From Paraburkholderia sp. UYCP14C (GTDB taxonomy: Bacteria > Pseudomonadota > Gammaproteobacteria > Burkholderiales > Burkholderiaceae): a stretch of 64,000 bases of DNA. Shown here piece by piece: positions 1-7,813 of this stretch. The position numbers were made by a program, and so were the translations under genes. Numbering within the stretch: position 1 is the first letter of the stretch; each line of letters starts with the position of its first letter. Location of the stretch: positions 1 to 64,000 of the forward strand of contig NZ_SELS01000045.1 in NCBI RefSeq assembly GCF_004197395.1. The letters are read 5' to 3'. The notes below the pieces were generated by a model that was not told where the DNA came from, did not search any database, and saw nothing but the letters and a program-made list of their open reading frames with translations.

Positions 1-77
1 CTTGCTCATCGCGGCTCGTCGGTTCGTTTTGTTCCGACAACTCTAACCCATTCGCCGGCCCTATTTGCACCAGAGCC
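1..77 (+). repeat. Left arm of 77-bp inverted repeat around toxin unit
   Basis: Bases 1-77 are the exact reverse complement of 1754-1830 by direct reading. The sequence is part of the AbiEii-like gene remnant found at the right arm. The repeat may extend left of the window, so 77 bp is a minimum. Confidence 0.9.
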
Positions 78-300
78 GAATTTCCGACGTCACGATCGCA
101 TATTTGGTCGCCTCGTTGGCCGGCACTCTTTTTGCGTTCAAGTCGCAGTGCATCGAAAGCTGTGGTGACCAGCCACCGACTATCCGCTCATGTCAGTGCT
201 ATGAAGTCGCACAGTAAGGCTATATAGGAGGGCAACTCGTAGATCGAAGGCGACTTTATGTTTATTATGCTCGTTAAATATAGATAGGATATAGAGCTAT
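78..300 (+). promoter_or_regulatory. Gene-free AT-rich leader upstream of cdtB
   Basis: No open gene is seen here. The first half still has host-like composition. From about 225 the sequence becomes AT-rich, with several TATA-like hexamers between 255 and 295, and a weak AGGA about 10 bases before the cdtB ATG. It probably holds the toxin promoter, but no single -35/-10 pair stands out. Confidence 0.4.
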
Positions 301-1170
301 ATGGGAAAGCAGATAAGTATCATACTTGCATTCTTTTTCTGGGTTATACCCTACGTTTCATATGCGAACCTCAATGATAAAAGAGTTATTTCATGGAACT
401 TACAAGGAGCATCTCACATGACTGAGAGCAAGTGGAATGTTAACGTAAGAGGCCTGCTGAGGGGGGGGGCGGATCACCAAAATATCGATATAATTAATAT
501 TCAAGAAGCTGGCTCCCCCCCCGCGTCTGCTGTCCTTATGCAGCCACTCGGGACACGGCTTGACAACCCAGATAATCTAGCTGTGCCTGTTGAAGAGTAT
601 GAATGGAACCTGGGTACAATATATAGAAGAAACATCTATTATATATATTTCTCCCGCGTTGATACGGGCGCGAATAGAGTAAATCTGGCAATTGTTAGTC
701 GGCAGAGAGCAAGCAGAGTGGTAATTTTAGGGACTAGCGTTTTTGCCGCAGGTTACGGCAGGCCCGTATTAGGCATAGAAGTTGATAATTCTTACTATTT
801 CAATATTCATGCTATTGCTAATGGCGGGAGTGATTCTGGTGTAGTCACGGCGCGGGTGTGGGAATATTTTAATCAAAATAATAATCAAAGTAGCTGGATG
901 ATAACTGGTGATTTTAACAGAAATCCTTACGGTACCAATAGCCTTCAGGGTCTTCTGGACACAAGGTTTCCCCATGTGGCCGAAAATGTAACAATTGTCT
1001 CACAAAATGCTCCAACGCAAGATAGTGGAGGCATTCTCGACTACGCTGTGGTTGGTCAAATAAACAGTATTAATGTTCCTCTGATTACTCTTCGAGCATC
1101 ACTATTCATAGCCGGCCTGCTTGGTCAAATGTCGTCAGACCACTACCCTGTAATATTCTATAAGAGGTAA
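301..1170 (+). CDS. cdtB: Cytolethal distending toxin subunit B (DNase I-like nuclease)
   Basis: This is a 289-aa secreted nuclease of the CdtB family, which enters eukaryotic nuclei and damages DNA. A hydrophobic signal peptide (residues 1-22, ending VSYA) precedes the fold. Family motifs are intact and in order: SWNLQGAS (31-38), QEAGS with the metal-binding Glu (about 69), NIHAIANGG with a catalytic-type His (170), TGDFNRNP (Asp about 204), and SSDHYPV with the terminal catalytic His (281). Length matches family members (about 270 aa plus leader). It lies 6 bp upstream of a lectin-like subunit gene. Codon use is strongly AT-biased compared with the rest of the plasmid, so recent transfer is likely. 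Family assignment is firm; activity and target host are inference. Confidence 0.93.
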   Translation: MGKQISIILAFFFWVIPYVSYANLNDKRVISWNLQGASHMTESKWNVNVRGLLRGGADHQNIDIINIQEAGSPPASAVLMQPLGTRLDNPDNLAVPVEEYEWNLGTIYRRNIYYIYFSRVDTGANRVNLAIVSRQRASRVVILGTSVFAAGYGRPVLGIEVDNSYYFNIHAIANGGSDSGVVTARVWEYFNQNNNQSSWMITGDFNRNPYGTNSLQGLLDTRFPHVAENVTIVSQNAPTQDSGGILDYAVVGQINSINVPLITLRASLFIAGLLGQMSSDHYPVIFYKR

Positions 1171-1176
1171 TTAAGG

Positions 1177-1725
1177 ATGATTTTTTCAAAAACGCTATGC
1201 ACTCGTTCGTTATGGGTAGGTGCTTCATTATTGCTGCTGTCTGCATCTGCTTCAGCAGAAGACATTTACCTCAATGTAACAATTTCCAACATTTTTAACG
1301 GCGGCGTTTTGGCTGCGGTAGGAAAAAATGCGCAACAGAGTTCGGACGTATGGGGGGGGGCTGCTTTTGACTTCCGAAACGATGTTACCCCAATAAATTT
1401 TAAATTGCGGTACTTGAACGACGGGAATATCAATTTTGAACACCCAGTAAGTGGTTGGTGTATATATGCTGAAACTAATGGGAATACAGTGATGGGGAAT
1501 TGCAATCATGACAGAGCAAAATGGCAACTGATCCCCAATGAGAACGGTTCCGTTCTTATAAAAAATGTTGCGCGAAACGGATGCCTTACAGCAAATGGTA
1601 AGGATGTTAGACATTTTAAACTTGAATATCCCGGTTGTCCTCTGGAGGGGCAGAGCGCTCATGCATCCACCTCTTGGGTCATAACTCCTTGGCGGGGTAA
1701 CTCAAAAGTGGTTCTGTCGCAATAA
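1177..1725 (+). CDS. CdtA/CdtC-like ricin-type lectin subunit
   Basis: A 182-aa exported protein with a signal peptide (about residues 1-27, ending SASA). The remainder looks like one ricin-type beta-trefoil: Cys-containing segments SGWCIYAE, MGNCNHD and NGCLTANG followed by Trp-containing strands (KWQLIP, SWVITPW). Its length is close to CdtC. The ATG is preceded by AAGAGG and AAGG and starts 6 bp after cdtB, so the pair is one transcript. In classical toxin, CdtA and CdtC together carry CdtB to host cells; only one such gene is visible here. It may act alone, with a host lectin, or with a subunit left of the window. I cannot decide between CdtA and CdtC. Confidence 0.75.
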   Translation: MIFSKTLCTRSLWVGASLLLLSASASAEDIYLNVTISNIFNGGVLAAVGKNAQQSSDVWGGAAFDFRNDVTPINFKLRYLNDGNINFEHPVSGWCIYAETNGNTVMGNCNHDRAKWQLIPNENGSVLIKNVARNGCLTANGKDVRHFKLEYPGCPLEGQSAHASTSWVITPWRGNSKVVLSQ

Positions 1726-2092
1726 GGGGTAGTGACCACATAGCTGCCAAAAGGGCTCTGGTGCAAATAGGGCCGGCGAATGGGTTAGAGTTGTCGGAAC
1801 AAAACGAACCGACGAGCCGCGATGAGCAAGCTGAAGAGTCCGGAGTCTCCCGCAGCGTCTTCTCGATTCGCGCCCCGACTTTCTCGAAACCCTCACCAAA
1901 GTCCTGCCTGAGAGAGAAATCAAGATCCACTGACGCTCGAGCACTGATCCGGTGAACCAGCGCCATTGCGTTACCACCTTTGAGCACCAGTTGTTCGAGC
2001 AGTTCGTCATCAGAAAACATCGCCTGAACAGCCAAACCTTTGATCCTGTCTAGCAGCTTCGGATCTTGCGATGCCATCTTGGGCTTGTTCAT
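1679..2092 (-). pseudogene. Truncated AbiEii/AbiGii-like nucleotidyltransferase toxin
   Basis: The first about 75 residues match the start of AbiEii-type nucleotidyltransferases: a short helix, the LVLKGGNAMAL motif, then RASVDLDFSL, which carries the GG and DxD-like signature. Beyond about residue 85 the sequence stops resembling the family. The last 25 residues come from the toxin unit past the inverted-repeat boundary at 1754. The normal protein is 250-300 aa, so this is a broken remnant. The start is taken at ATG 2092; a longer reading frame upstream has no family resemblance. A partner AbiEi antitoxin gene was not found. Confidence 0.6.
1754..1830 (-). repeat. Right arm of 77-bp inverted repeat around toxin unit
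   Basis: Exact reverse complement of bases 1-77. The arm lies inside the AbiEii-like remnant, which continues rightward beyond 1830, while the toxin-side sequences differ immediately past 1754 and 77. The toxin genes therefore sit in a loop between two opposed copies of the same gene fragment. Confidence 0.9.
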
Positions 2093-2612
2093 CTCATTGC
2101 GCTCTATTTCGAATTCGAGCCCATAACGGTAACATGATACGTGACCGATCTCGATCCGAAGGTCTACGCTTCGGTACACGAAGCAATCTCGCTGCCAACT
2201 GACAACAGGGCACGGCGACCATTGACGGTACGTTGTTTGGCACGCGAGCAATCAAGCCGAAGTGGCGAGGAAGATAGCCGCAGGGCGATTAATTACTCCT
2301 GCCGGCGCTTTTAATGAGATCTGCATACGTACAGCTCACCGACTGTCTGCATGTGCGGCACTTCCTTTGTCAGCGGGTTCGGTTCACCGCCTGCGCGATT
2401 GTCATTGACCGTTAGTTGCGTTTTTTGATAGAGACCCGTCTCACTGGTGAGCATTTTCGGGAGCATCTTTTCGACACCGCCAGTTTATTATAGGGACTGA
2501 TCAATCCCATTTGGACCACTTCCCTCTTGTGTGATTCGGCCAGCGCACCTCGCTGCGCTGGTGCTTATTCTTATCGCGCTGCGATGTGACCCCAAAACGT
2601 AACGCCTGTCAT
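2093..2612. other. Intergenic stretch without a recognisable gene
   Basis: No frame looks coding. The only visible structure is a short GC stem-loop near 2545-2570 (AGCGCACC...GGTGCT), perhaps a transcript end. The stretch joins the AbiEii remnant to the duplicated accessory unit. Confidence 0.5.
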
Positions 2613-2930
2613 TCATTCGTCATCGGGCGCCGATTCAGCCATACCGCTCAATCCCAATTCAAGGGTTTTGCCACGCCAGATTGTGCCCAGGCCCGCCATA
2701 TCACAGAGAATTGCCCACGCTATATAGGGGACGGGCGTTTCTCCGCTTATCCAGCGTCTGACCTGGCGGCCGCCATGCTCACTCAGCCCGAGCACCCTGG
2801 CAAGAGCCCGACCCGACAGCCCGATGCGTCGCACTACCTCCTGAACTTCAGCGCCCCGGGGCCGCTCCCAGCCTTCATCCGCCGGCAGCAGACACTCGGC
2901 CCGAATGGGTGTATGAATATCAATCGTCAT
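2613..2930 (-). CDS. Small HTH-like protein, left copy of duplicated unit
   Basis: A 105-aa soluble protein with a central helix-turn-helix-like stretch (about residues 33-65: VRRIGLSGRALARVLGLSEH then RQVRRWISGE), resembling Cro/XRE-type regulators that sit on plasmids and phages. It starts 4 bp after the stop of the 184-aa gene, so the two are co-transcribed leftward. A second, very similar intact copy lies at 62951-63268. The likely role is a small DNA-binding regulator; target unknown. Confidence 0.6.
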   Translation of the reverse strand: MTIDIHTPIRAECLLPADEGWERPRGAEVQEVVRRIGLSGRALARVLGLSEHGGRQVRRWISGETPVPYIAWAILCDMAGLGTIWRGKTLELGLSGMAESAPDDE

Positions 2931-2934
2931 TTTT

Positions 2935-3489
2935 CTATCGCCTTTTCTCTTGGTCGTACTTCCTGGAACGGACGGATCTTCGCGCCCGGTCGATCGCGTC
3001 CGCAGCGACCTTTTCTTCCAGCCGTAATCGATGCGCGCGGAACTCCTGTTCCGGCCACCGCTCTTCGCACTCTTCGAGTGCCTTGACGGCCTGATCGCGA
3101 GTCATCGGATGTGTATATCCCGGCCATGGTTCGTACGCGGCGGCGCCATCACTCGCCACCCGTATGCGCACGGCACGCTGGATGACCCAGTCGTCCGTCC
3201 AGATTTCGGGCGCCGCCGAAGCTTCACTGGCATCTATGCCAACTTCCGGCAGGTTGCGCTTATCAAAGTGTCGCTCCCCGGTCGACATGTCGAGCAGCGT
3301 AACGATCGCGTCGCCAAATCGTTCCTGCAGATCAACCGCATCTCGCCATGCCTCCCCTGGATCGTCGTATTCCGCCGGCGTATCGCCAAGCTGCGTGTGC
3401 CTGAATCCGACCGCACCCCACTGGTCCAAACTGAGCACCACATCGAAATAGCGCTTCGCCTCGTCATCCCAGACCTGCACTCGAAACAT
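2935..3489 (-). CDS. Conserved hypothetical protein, intact copy of duplicated gene
   Basis: A 184-aa protein I do not recognise. It is rich in charged and aromatic residues, lacks a signal peptide or membrane segment, and contains a WPGYTHPMTRDQAVKALEEC stretch near residue 130-150 and a basic C-terminus. It is the first gene of a two-gene unit with the HTH protein. A second copy at 63288-63786 is broken, which shows that the reading frame here is the real one. Function unknown. Confidence 0.6.
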   Translation of the reverse strand: MFRVQVWDDEAKRYFDVVLSLDQWGAVGFRHTQLGDTPAEYDDPGEAWRDAVDLQERFGDAIVTLLDMSTGERHFDKRNLPEVGIDASEASAAPEIWTDDWVIQRAVRIRVASDGAAAYEPWPGYTHPMTRDQAVKALEECEERWPEQEFRAHRLRLEEKVAADAIDRARRSVRSRKYDQEKRR

Positions 3490-3840
3490 GGTGCCCTCCT
3501 GATCCTGAACGAATCATTGCTGCGTCTGTCCTCGATCCAGCCCCCACGGCTTCGCCGCGGTGGAAACACGCAGCCTGCGGCTGCTTGACGACCCCGACCG
3601 TAGTTGCACGGTGCCTCACCGGATCGTCCCTCCGCTACCGCTGCGAGCCGGCGCTCTCCCCACGCCTCCCGGCGCGGGTCCCCGTGCGCCTCGATCCGGG
3701 CGCACAGGCGCGCGCGATGCGCTCCCGGTCAATACGATCCCTGGTTTGGCAGGAAGGGGCTGCCCGGCACAGATGTCTGCGATCGGGCTTCCGAGCCGGA
3801 GCCTGTCAGCCCCGGACACAGACACAGACACACCTCACCA
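3490..3840. other. Intergenic region with GC-rich repeat, no gene
   Basis: Open frames here on both strands are side effects of very high GC. The segment holds copy A of the three-copy GC-rich repeat and short inverted repeats such as CACGGCTTCGCCGCGGTG near 3544 and CGCAGCCTGCGGCTGC near 3570. No coding signal is seen. Confidence 0.55.
3613..3716 (+). repeat. GC-rich interspersed repeat, copy A
   Basis: Shares a core of about 100 bp with 63910-64000 (same orientation) and with 7883-7989 (inverted). Common words include GGCGCTCTCCCC, GCGCGGGTCCCCGTGC and CCTCGATCCGGGCGC. It lies between genes and resembles a REP-like or small non-autonomous repeat. Confidence 0.75.
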
Positions 3841-4251
3841 TTACCAACCAACGTAGTTCAGCAAAAGCTCCGCGATCAGCTTGCGACGAACAAGGTCCAG
3901 CCCTGACAGGTCGGCGAAGCCCCTGATGCCTGCTTTCTCCCACAGAAGAACGCTATCGTCGGAGTTGTAGAACGAATACAGCGCGGCAAGGAAGGTGCGC
4001 TCGCCGCTGCTGAGAACACCGAAGGCGTCGAGAATGACCGTCCCATTGGGCGCGAGCGCCCACTTGTCTTTCGCGTTCTCAACGGCCTCGCTGGTGCCAT
4101 CGCCGAAATACACCGGACCGGCGAGCATGACGGCCTGTTTCCACGCCTCAAAAAACCGCGCAGGCGCGTCAGTAAAATGGGCCTCGCTTTCCTCCTGCTC
4201 GCGGAGAAACTGTTCGAGCACTTCGGGAGGGAACTTCGATTCGTCGGTCAT
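3841..4251 (-). CDS. Hypothetical accessory protein
   Basis: A 136-aa acidic soluble protein, not recognised. It starts at ATG 4251, which overlaps the stop of the upstream DUF3717-like gene (ATGA), indicating translational coupling. A predicted mix of helices with a C-terminal RRKLIAELLLNYVGW stretch is visible; there is no signal peptide or membrane helix. Position in a leftward string of short genes downstream of an antirestriction gene suggests an early-entry (leading region) accessory role, but this is inference. Confidence 0.55.
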   Translation of the reverse strand: MTDESKFPPEVLEQFLREQEESEAHFTDAPARFFEAWKQAVMLAGPVYFGDGTSEAVENAKDKWALAPNGTVILDAFGVLSSGERTFLAALYSFYNSDDSVLLWEKAGIRGFADLSGLDLVRRKLIAELLLNYVGW

Positions 4252-4472
4252 ATCGGCAATTCCTGTTGATAAAGGGCAGTGGTCACCGCTTCCACCTGCT
4301 CGGCAGACAGCAAGGACACGTCGATGGCCGTTGCATGTGTATAGATCATCTCGCCATAGATATCGGCAAGGGGACGCGCTTTCGGGCACAGCGCCGCGTC
4401 TTCTCCCGACGCCTGGCGGTTTCGCCACACGTTGATCGCCTGTTCAATCCCGGCAATTGTAAAGGTTGGCAT
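4248..4472 (-). CDS. DUF3717 family protein
   Basis: A 74-aa protein starting at ATG 4472. It matches the compact DUF3717 pattern: FTIAGIEQAINVWR near the N-terminus, then LCPKARPLADIYGEMIYTHATAIDVSLLSAEQ. This family is common in Burkholderiales plasmids and islands; its function is unknown. Its stop overlaps the next start. A second, more diverged member (27044-27280) sits inside the VirB operon, so two paralogues are on the same element. Confidence 0.75.
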   Translation of the reverse strand: MPTFTIAGIEQAINVWRNRQASGEDAALCPKARPLADIYGEMIYTHATAIDVSLLSAEQVEAVTTALYQQELPI

Positions 4473-4527
4473 GTCAGGCTCCGAAGCCCGCGCGCAAGTG
4501 TGTCCACACGCACGCGGGCGGTTCAGG

Positions 4528-4722
4528 TTATTGAGCGAATAGCACTTCGTAAAGTCCGCCCCGGTCGATCGACATTTCGACGGCCGGCAACTTCGCCACA
4601 CCACAGATGAAATCGAACGGGCCGCTATACGGCAACATCTCAAGAATCGTCTGATTGCCGAACCATGTGCGCAGCACGTCGCCGCGCTTCAGTTCGCAAC
4701 CCCGTTTCAGTTCAGTCGTCAT
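4528..4722 (-). CDS. Small hypothetical protein
   Basis: A 64-aa protein, not recognised. The stretch LKRGDVLRTWFGNQTILEMLPYSG has the look of a small beta-barrel. Its ATG overlaps the stop of the upstream 106-aa gene in an ATGA arrangement, which supports both as real, co-translated genes. Confidence 0.5.
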   Translation of the reverse strand: MTTELKRGCELKRGDVLRTWFGNQTILEMLPYSGPFDFICGVAKLPAVEMSIDRGGLYEVLFAQ

Positions 4723-5039
4723 GTGACCCGCTCCCGAGTGTGGCGGAGCGCTGCGTGAAACGCTACCAGAGGCGCCCGGGGTGGTACGCGCTCGAACTCG
4801 GAAAGCGCGGCGCGCGCGATCGCGCGAAGCTCTTCGCGGTGCATGTCGATCGCATGGCCGTCCCGGTCGAGCATGTTGGCGATGCGATGCAGCGCGTCGG
4901 CGGACTTCGCCGCCGCATCTGCCGATAGCGCCATACGGAACAGTTCAGCGCGCACGACTTCACGGTCCCCGTACTGGTAGACGGCCAGCAACGGCAGAAG
5001 TGCGGTCAGCCAGGTTGGGCGAATTTGCGTCATGTCCAT
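4719..5039 (-). CDS. Hypothetical helical protein
   Basis: A 106-aa, mostly helical, soluble protein with many Ala and Arg residues; no family recognised. The ATG is preceded by a good GAGGAAG ribosome site, and its end overlaps the next gene by ATGA. It belongs to the leftward run of short genes between the antirestriction gene and the duplicated unit. Confidence 0.5.
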   Translation of the reverse strand: MDMTQIRPTWLTALLPLLAVYQYGDREVVRAELFRMALSADAAAKSADALHRIANMLDRDGHAIDMHREELRAIARAALSEFERVPPRAPLVAFHAALRHTRERVT

Positions 5040-5101
5040 TTCTTCCTCACTGATTTTCAGGTAGGGCGAAAGACCCCAGCCTGCAGGCCGGGGCTGGTTG
5101 A

Positions 5102-5515
5102 TTAGTCGATAGCGCGGAGAATGTTCGCGGCCTCTGCGTGCTGCGTCGCAAAGGCACGCAGGGAGTGGTAGTGGTCAATGATCCTGTCATCGCTGCCCTT
5201 TTCCGCCAGGTGGCACAGGGCGAACAGCGTGACGACGATGCCGAACGCGTCCGCGCCCATCATGTCGCTGTAGCCGTTCATGTGCCACCGCACATGCACC
5301 CGTCCGCAGTTCGAGGGGGCCATATAGAAACCGCCGTTCGACAACTGGAAGAAGTCCCACGAGCCGCCGTTGTAGGCACTCGAAAGACGCCCGGCCCAGT
5401 CGTACACCAACGCCTCGCCCTGGAGGTATCGCGCGCCCAGGTAGTGAGGAAGGAAATTCAGACGCAACTCATCAACAACAACGTTTGACGAGATTCTGGT
5501 TTCATTATCAATCAC
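5102..5515 (-). CDS. ArdB/KlcA family antirestriction protein
   Basis: A 137-aa protein matching the ArdB/KlcA family, which protects incoming plasmid DNA from type I restriction. Diagnostic stretches are NFLPHYLGARYLQGEALVYDW (N-terminal half), NGGSWDFFQLSNGGFYMAPS (middle) and GADAFGIVVTLFALCHL (C-terminal), all in the usual order and at normal length. The start is GTG 5515 because the upstream leader GGAGATAACC-GTG is the same as that of the divergent ParB-like gene. Such genes usually lie in the leading region that enters the recipient first, which fits the candidate oriT 3 kb away. Confidence 0.88.
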   Translation of the reverse strand: MIDNETRISSNVVVDELRLNFLPHYLGARYLQGEALVYDWAGRLSSAYNGGSWDFFQLSNGGFYMAPSNCGRVHVRWHMNGYSDMMGADAFGIVVTLFALCHLAEKGSDDRIIDHYHSLRAFATQHAEAANILRAID

Positions 5516-5741
5516 GGTTATCTCCGGTTATGGCCATCGCACCACGCGAGGCACAATTTAATTATAGTGACATTTTGTCCTAACAACAGAGTATTTTTAT
5601 TTTCATTTTAAATCGCTTTGGTTATTCGATTAAAAAATTCAAAAGATATCCATCGATATATTCTTTACTTAGGTCATTATGTCCTTATAATGGTTATTTG
5701 CCTCGCGGGTGGTGCGATGGCCATAACCGGAGATAACCGTG
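5513..5741. promoter_or_regulatory. Mirror-image divergent promoter-leader for ardB and parB-like genes
   Basis: Bases 5513-5552 and 5700-5741 are inverted copies (one 2-base indel). Each arm includes the start GTG, the GGAG ribosome site and about 30 bases of leader. On each strand a perfect TATAAT lies just outside its arm (5686-5691 rightward; 5561-5566 read leftward). Both are preceded by related GACATTTTGTCC / GTCATTATGTCC words. The AT-rich centre contrasts with the surrounding DNA. The two genes are very likely controlled by the same factor. Confidence 0.75.
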
Positions 5742-7724
5742 GATCAAATCGTTGAAAAATGTGCAACCGAAACCATTGTCGAAAGCAGTTTCGGCAACGA
5801 CACCCAGATCGAATACGTGCCGCTCGCACTGTTGTGCAAGTCACCGCACAACGTGCGCCGCAAAGCGCCTACCGGCATCGAGACACTGGCCGGGAACATT
5901 GCTGCGGCAGGCGTCATGCAAAACCTCGTCGCCCACGAGGTGAAGGCGCGCGGCAAGCAGCGCAAGCTGGGCGTATGCGCGGGCCAGCGCCGCCTGCTCG
6001 CACTGGAACTGCTGCGCACGACTGGCCGGATCGATGACAGCTACCTCGTACCGGTCAAGGTTGTGAGCGAAGCCGATGCCGTCGCGGTGTCGCTGATCGA
6101 GAACCAGCAGCGCGAGCCGATGCATCCGGCGGACGCCTGTGAAGCATTCCGCCTGCTGGTCAATGAAGGCCGTACGGTGGACTACATTGCGGCTCTTTTC
6201 TCGCTGTCTGAAATCCAGGTGCAAAGGCACCTGAAACTTGCGAACGTGTCGCCCCGCCTGATCGACGTCTTTCGCGATGACGGCATGACGCTGGAAGAGA
6301 TCCGCACGCTTGCACTGACGGACGATCACGAACTGCAGGAACGCCTGTGGTTTGACGCCGCCCAGGCGTGGCAACGCAACCCGGCGCAGCTGCGCGCCGC
6401 GATCACAAACAGCGAAATCAACGTGGCCGACAGCAACCTGGTTGCGTTCGTCACGCTCGACGCGTACGAGGCAGCAGGAGGCAACGTGCGCCGCGACCTG
6501 TTCAGCGACGAGCACAACGCCGGGTATGTAACCGATGCCGAACTGCTGCATCGTCTGGTCGCGGAAAAGCTGGTTTCTGTCGCGCAGACCTTGAGCAACG
6601 AGGGCTGGAGTTGGGTCGAAACACGTGTGCGCCGTGACTTTTCCGAAATGGCCCGCTTCGGTCGGCTGCCATCAGCGTCACGCGAGTACACGAAGAAGGA
6701 AAAGACCGAGCTTCGCGCCTTGAAGAAGGCGAGCGAGGCAGCCGCAGCGGAACTGAACGCGTACTACGACGCCGAAGCCGAAGCCGAGGACAACGCCCGC
6801 CGCGACGCACTGGAAACCGTAGCTGACGCCGCTTCCCAGGCGCTGGACGAGTTTGCCGAACGCCTCGAAATCTGGAGCGACGACGAGAAGACGCGTGCTG
6901 GTGCATTCGTGACGCTCGACCATGACGGCAACGCCGTAATCGAGCGCGGACTGGTCAAACCTGAGGACCGGGCCAGCGCGAATCGCGAAGGTGTGACGGG
7001 TGCTGACGAACTGCCAGCGCCAGCAGAAAAGCCGCTGCACGGCAAAGACCTCAACAAGCGATTGACGGCGCACCGCACCGCCGCCGTCCAGATCGAACTT
7101 GCACGGACCCCGGTGGCCGCACTGGCGGTATTGATGCACCGCCTGATCCCGGTTGTGTTCGATGACCGCTATGTCTGCGTCTACGACCAGCATGCCGCCG
7201 ACGTGCGGGCCACGTGCGCACACAACCGCCTGTTGCAGACAGCGGACGACATGGAAGCCAGCGCGGCATGGAAAGAGATTTCGGCCGAGCGCGAAAAGTG
7301 GACCGCGCTGCTGCCGGAGCGTTTCAGTGATGTGCTGCCTTGGCTGATAACGCAGAGCGAAGACGTGTTGAGCAACCTGTTTGCCTTCTGCGTGGCCGCG
7401 ACCGTCAACGGGGTGAGCGAATCGGATGGCGCACACCCGGTGAACGTGCTGATGAATCTGCTCAACGTCGATATGACGCAGTACTGGACGCCGACGCGAA
7501 CGAGCTATCTGAACCACGTTTCGAAATCACGTATCGTTGACGTGGTAGCGCAGGCGCTCTCCCCCGAAGCGGCGGCACCGCTGGAGAAATTGAAGAAAGA
7601 CGCAGCAGCAGAGACGGCAGAACGGTTGCTGGCCGATGCACGCTGGTTGCCCGAGGTGCTGGTGAGCCGGGAAACGCCGGTCGTCTGGGACGACGACGAA
7701 GACGAGGAGGAGGAGGAAGCCTAA
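5739..7724 (+). CDS. Large ParB/Spo0J-domain protein
   Basis: A 661-aa protein. Residues about 25-200 form a ParB domain: VPLALLCKSPHNVR, then LAGNIAAAGVMQNLVAHE, GQRRLLALELL, and LIENQQREPMHPADACEAFRLL (the ENxxR box), followed by a helix-turn-helix (YIAALFSLSEIQVQRHLKLANVS). The long C-terminal part is helical and acidic, ending in a poly-Glu tail. GTG start as for ardB. Proteins of this size on conjugative plasmids are distinct from classical partition ParB; they may bind DNA, hydrolyse nucleotide or act early in the recipient. It is not beside parA, which has its own partner at 38 kb, so a partition role is doubtful. Confidence 0.85.
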   Translation: MDQIVEKCATETIVESSFGNDTQIEYVPLALLCKSPHNVRRKAPTGIETLAGNIAAAGVMQNLVAHEVKARGKQRKLGVCAGQRRLLALELLRTTGRIDDSYLVPVKVVSEADAVAVSLIENQQREPMHPADACEAFRLLVNEGRTVDYIAALFSLSEIQVQRHLKLANVSPRLIDVFRDDGMTLEEIRTLALTDDHELQERLWFDAAQAWQRNPAQLRAAITNSEINVADSNLVAFVTLDAYEAAGGNVRRDLFSDEHNAGYVTDAELLHRLVAEKLVSVAQTLSNEGWSWVETRVRRDFSEMARFGRLPSASREYTKKEKTELRALKKASEAAAAELNAYYDAEAEAEDNARRDALETVADAASQALDEFAERLEIWSDDEKTRAGAFVTLDHDGNAVIERGLVKPEDRASANREGVTGADELPAPAEKPLHGKDLNKRLTAHRTAAVQIELARTPVAALAVLMHRLIPVVFDDRYVCVYDQHAADVRATCAHNRLLQTADDMEASAAWKEISAEREKWTALLPERFSDVLPWLITQSEDVLSNLFAFCVAATVNGVSESDGAHPVNVLMNLLNVDMTQYWTPTRTSYLNHVSKSRIVDVVAQALSPEAAAPLEKLKKDAAAETAERLLADARWLPEVLVSRETPVVWDDDEDEEEEEA

Positions 7725-7737
7725 GCGAGCCCAGTAC

Positions 7738-7768
7738 AGCGCCCCGGACGAAGCTGTTCCGGGGCGCT
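7738..7768 (+). terminator. Stem-loop after parB-like gene
   Basis: AGCGCCCCGGA and its complement TTCCGGGGCGCT form an 11-12 bp stem with a short loop, 14 bases after the stop codon. A T run follows only about 30 bases later, so this may be a weak or two-part terminator with the hairpin at 7814. Confidence 0.6.
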
Positions 7769-7813
7769 GATCGATACCCGGCTCATTTTCCAGAATCCCC
7801 TTTTTATGCCTCC

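Larger units (their letters stand above)
2613..3716. repeat. Left copy of 1.1-kb direct duplication
   Basis: This block (HTH gene, 184-aa gene and GC-rich element) reappears in the same order and orientation at 62951-64000, where the window ends. Long stretches are near identical, for example around the HTH start and the segment just before the GC-rich element, with scattered substitutions and indels elsewhere. Confidence 0.85.

Noticed and set aside
6678-7517. 279-codon minus-strand frame opposite the ParB-like gene
   Set aside because: Arg/His/Cys-rich shadow of a strongly supported gene, without a ribosome site or family motif.
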